From: UMGS1279 sp045577695 | GTDB lineage: Bacteria > Bacillota > Clostridia > Oscillospirales > Acutalibacteraceae | DNA length: 6,330 nucleotides | Direction: 5' to 3' | NCBI GenBank assembly: GCA_045577695.1 | Contig: JAZNIW010000011.1 | Span: forward strand, 1-6,330 | Shown: positions 5,783 to 6,330 of the stretch, in pieces | How positions within the stretch are numbered: position 1 is the first letter of the stretch | Layout: each line of letters begins with the position of its first letter | Notes under the pieces: model-generated | The model's database searches: none | What the model was told of the DNA's origin: nothing | Seen by the model: the letters and a program-made list of their open reading frames with translations, nothing else | Made by a program: the position numbers and the translations under genes

Positions 5783-6253
5783 ATGCGTTTATTGGTTCTT
5801 TCGGATATGCATGGTCGTCGCCATCGGTTTGAAGAGGCGGTTTTATCTCAACCCGAAGCCAAAGATATTCTTTTCCTGGGGGATGGAGCCGAATCGGCCG
5901 GCGAACTTGCCGCTTTTTTTCCTGACCGTACCTTTCATATTGTATCGGGAAATTGCGATTTTTCTTCCAATTACCCTACCACCAAGCAACTATCCTTTGG
6001 CGGGGTTAGGTTGCTCGCCACCCACGGACACACTTTTTCGGTTAAAAGCGGCACCGAGAGATTGTTGGCTGCGGCTGAAGGGATAGGGGCTCAAATTGCT
6101 TGTTATGGACACACCCATATTCCAAATATCAGCTATCAAAACGGTATTTATTTCATTTGCCCCGGTTCTCTCTGTGGGTCGGGTGGACCGGCCGGTTACG
6201 CCGTGATTGATATTACCGATGTCGACATTATGCCGATTCTTATTCGTTTATAA
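5783..6253 (+). CDS. YfcE/MJ0936-type metallophosphoesterase
   Basis: A 156-aa single-domain calcineurin-like phosphoesterase of the small YfcE group, cytoplasmic, which binds two metal ions and hydrolyses phosphodiester bonds; the natural substrate of these proteins is generally unknown. All metal-binding motifs are present: 'SDMHG' (7-11; Asp8, His10), 'LGDGAE' (32-37; Asp34), 'GNCD' (56-59; Asn57), 'THGH' (80-83; His81) and 'GHTHIP' (109-114; His110, His112). The closing 'CPGSL' (126-130) has Cys where Asn is usual (NPGS). The ATG has AGGAGTG 8 nt upstream. Length is typical for clostridial members, slightly short of E. coli YfcE (about 184). It is alone on its strand, divergent from the operon of unknown genes and followed by a terminator. 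In clostridia this family often neighbours an rdgB-like nucleotidase, not seen here. Confidence 0.93.
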   Translation: MRLLVLSDMHGRRHRFEEAVLSQPEAKDILFLGDGAESAGELAAFFPDRTFHIVSGNCDFSSNYPTTKQLSFGGVRLLATHGHTFSVKSGTERLLAAAEGIGAQIACYGHTHIPNISYQNGIYFICPGSLCGSGGPAGYAVIDITDVDIMPILIRL

Positions 6254-6271
6254 GTTTCAATTTAAAGCATT

Positions 6272-6314
6272 AAAAAGCCACCCCTTACCCCAAATGCGGG
6301 AAGGGGGGGGTTTT
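6272..6314 (+). terminator. Intrinsic terminator after the phosphoesterase gene
   Basis: An imperfect stem: CCCC-TT-(bulged A)-CCC at 6281-6290 pairs with GGG-AA-GGGG at 6298-6306 around CAAATGC. It extends by CC/GG across an A-G mismatch and an AAAA/TTTT base (6273-6276 with 6311-6314). The T-run is short (TTTTGT). On the opposite strand a T5 run also follows, so it may work both ways. Confidence 0.7.
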
Positions 6315-6330
6315 GTAAAAAGGGGGTGGA

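Noticed and set aside
5772..6086. 104-aa plus-strand frame beginning just before the phosphoesterase
   Set aside because: Shifted frame of the phosphoesterase, which carries all expected metal-binding motifs.

Overview
The window looks like chromosomal DNA from a low-to-moderate GC Gram-positive bacterium, most likely a Clostridia/Oscillospirales-type Firmicute. The reasons are strong AGGAGG-type ribosome binding sites, TTG starts, sigma-A boxes of the Bacillus type, a PcrA-type helicase with a Tudor-like tail, and a SEDS protein with the 'SAGGTS' motif. The lineage call rests on family memory, not on a search.

Layout, left to right. 1-169: no gene; most of it is one long imperfect palindrome (8-114), then the ribosome binding site of the first gene. 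170-1303 (+): a SEDS-family RodA/FtsW peptidoglycan polymerase. 1325-1356: a bidirectional terminator hairpin. 1363-3726 (-): the SF1 DNA helicase PcrA. 3727-3875: a divergent promoter region with a good sigma-A promoter for pcrA and an extended -10 promoter for the gene to the right. 3876-4610 (+): a membrane-anchored DUF218 (SanA/YdcF-like) protein. 4635-4666: a perfect 32-nt palindrome acting as terminator. 4663-5710 (-): three small genes of unknown function forming one operon. 5711-5782: a divergent intergenic region with a 9-bp inverted repeat. 5783-6253 (+): a YfcE-type metallophosphoesterase. 6272-6314: its terminator.

The genes alternate in direction: SEDS converges on pcrA, pcrA diverges from DUF218, DUF218 converges on the three-gene operon, and that operon diverges from the phosphoesterase. 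Each convergent junction carries a hairpin and each divergent junction carries promoter-like or operator-like sequence. Most of the content is therefore ordinary single-gene housekeeping: cell-wall synthesis, DNA repair/replication and an envelope-associated DUF218 protein.

The parts worth a second look are the three-gene operon of unknown proteins (tightly coupled, with distinctive C-terminal blocks), the long palindrome at the left edge with symmetric tandem G-A mismatches, and the inverted repeat overlapping the expected promoter and Shine-Dalgarno of the unknown operon. I see no tRNA, rRNA, CRISPR, transposase or phage genes.
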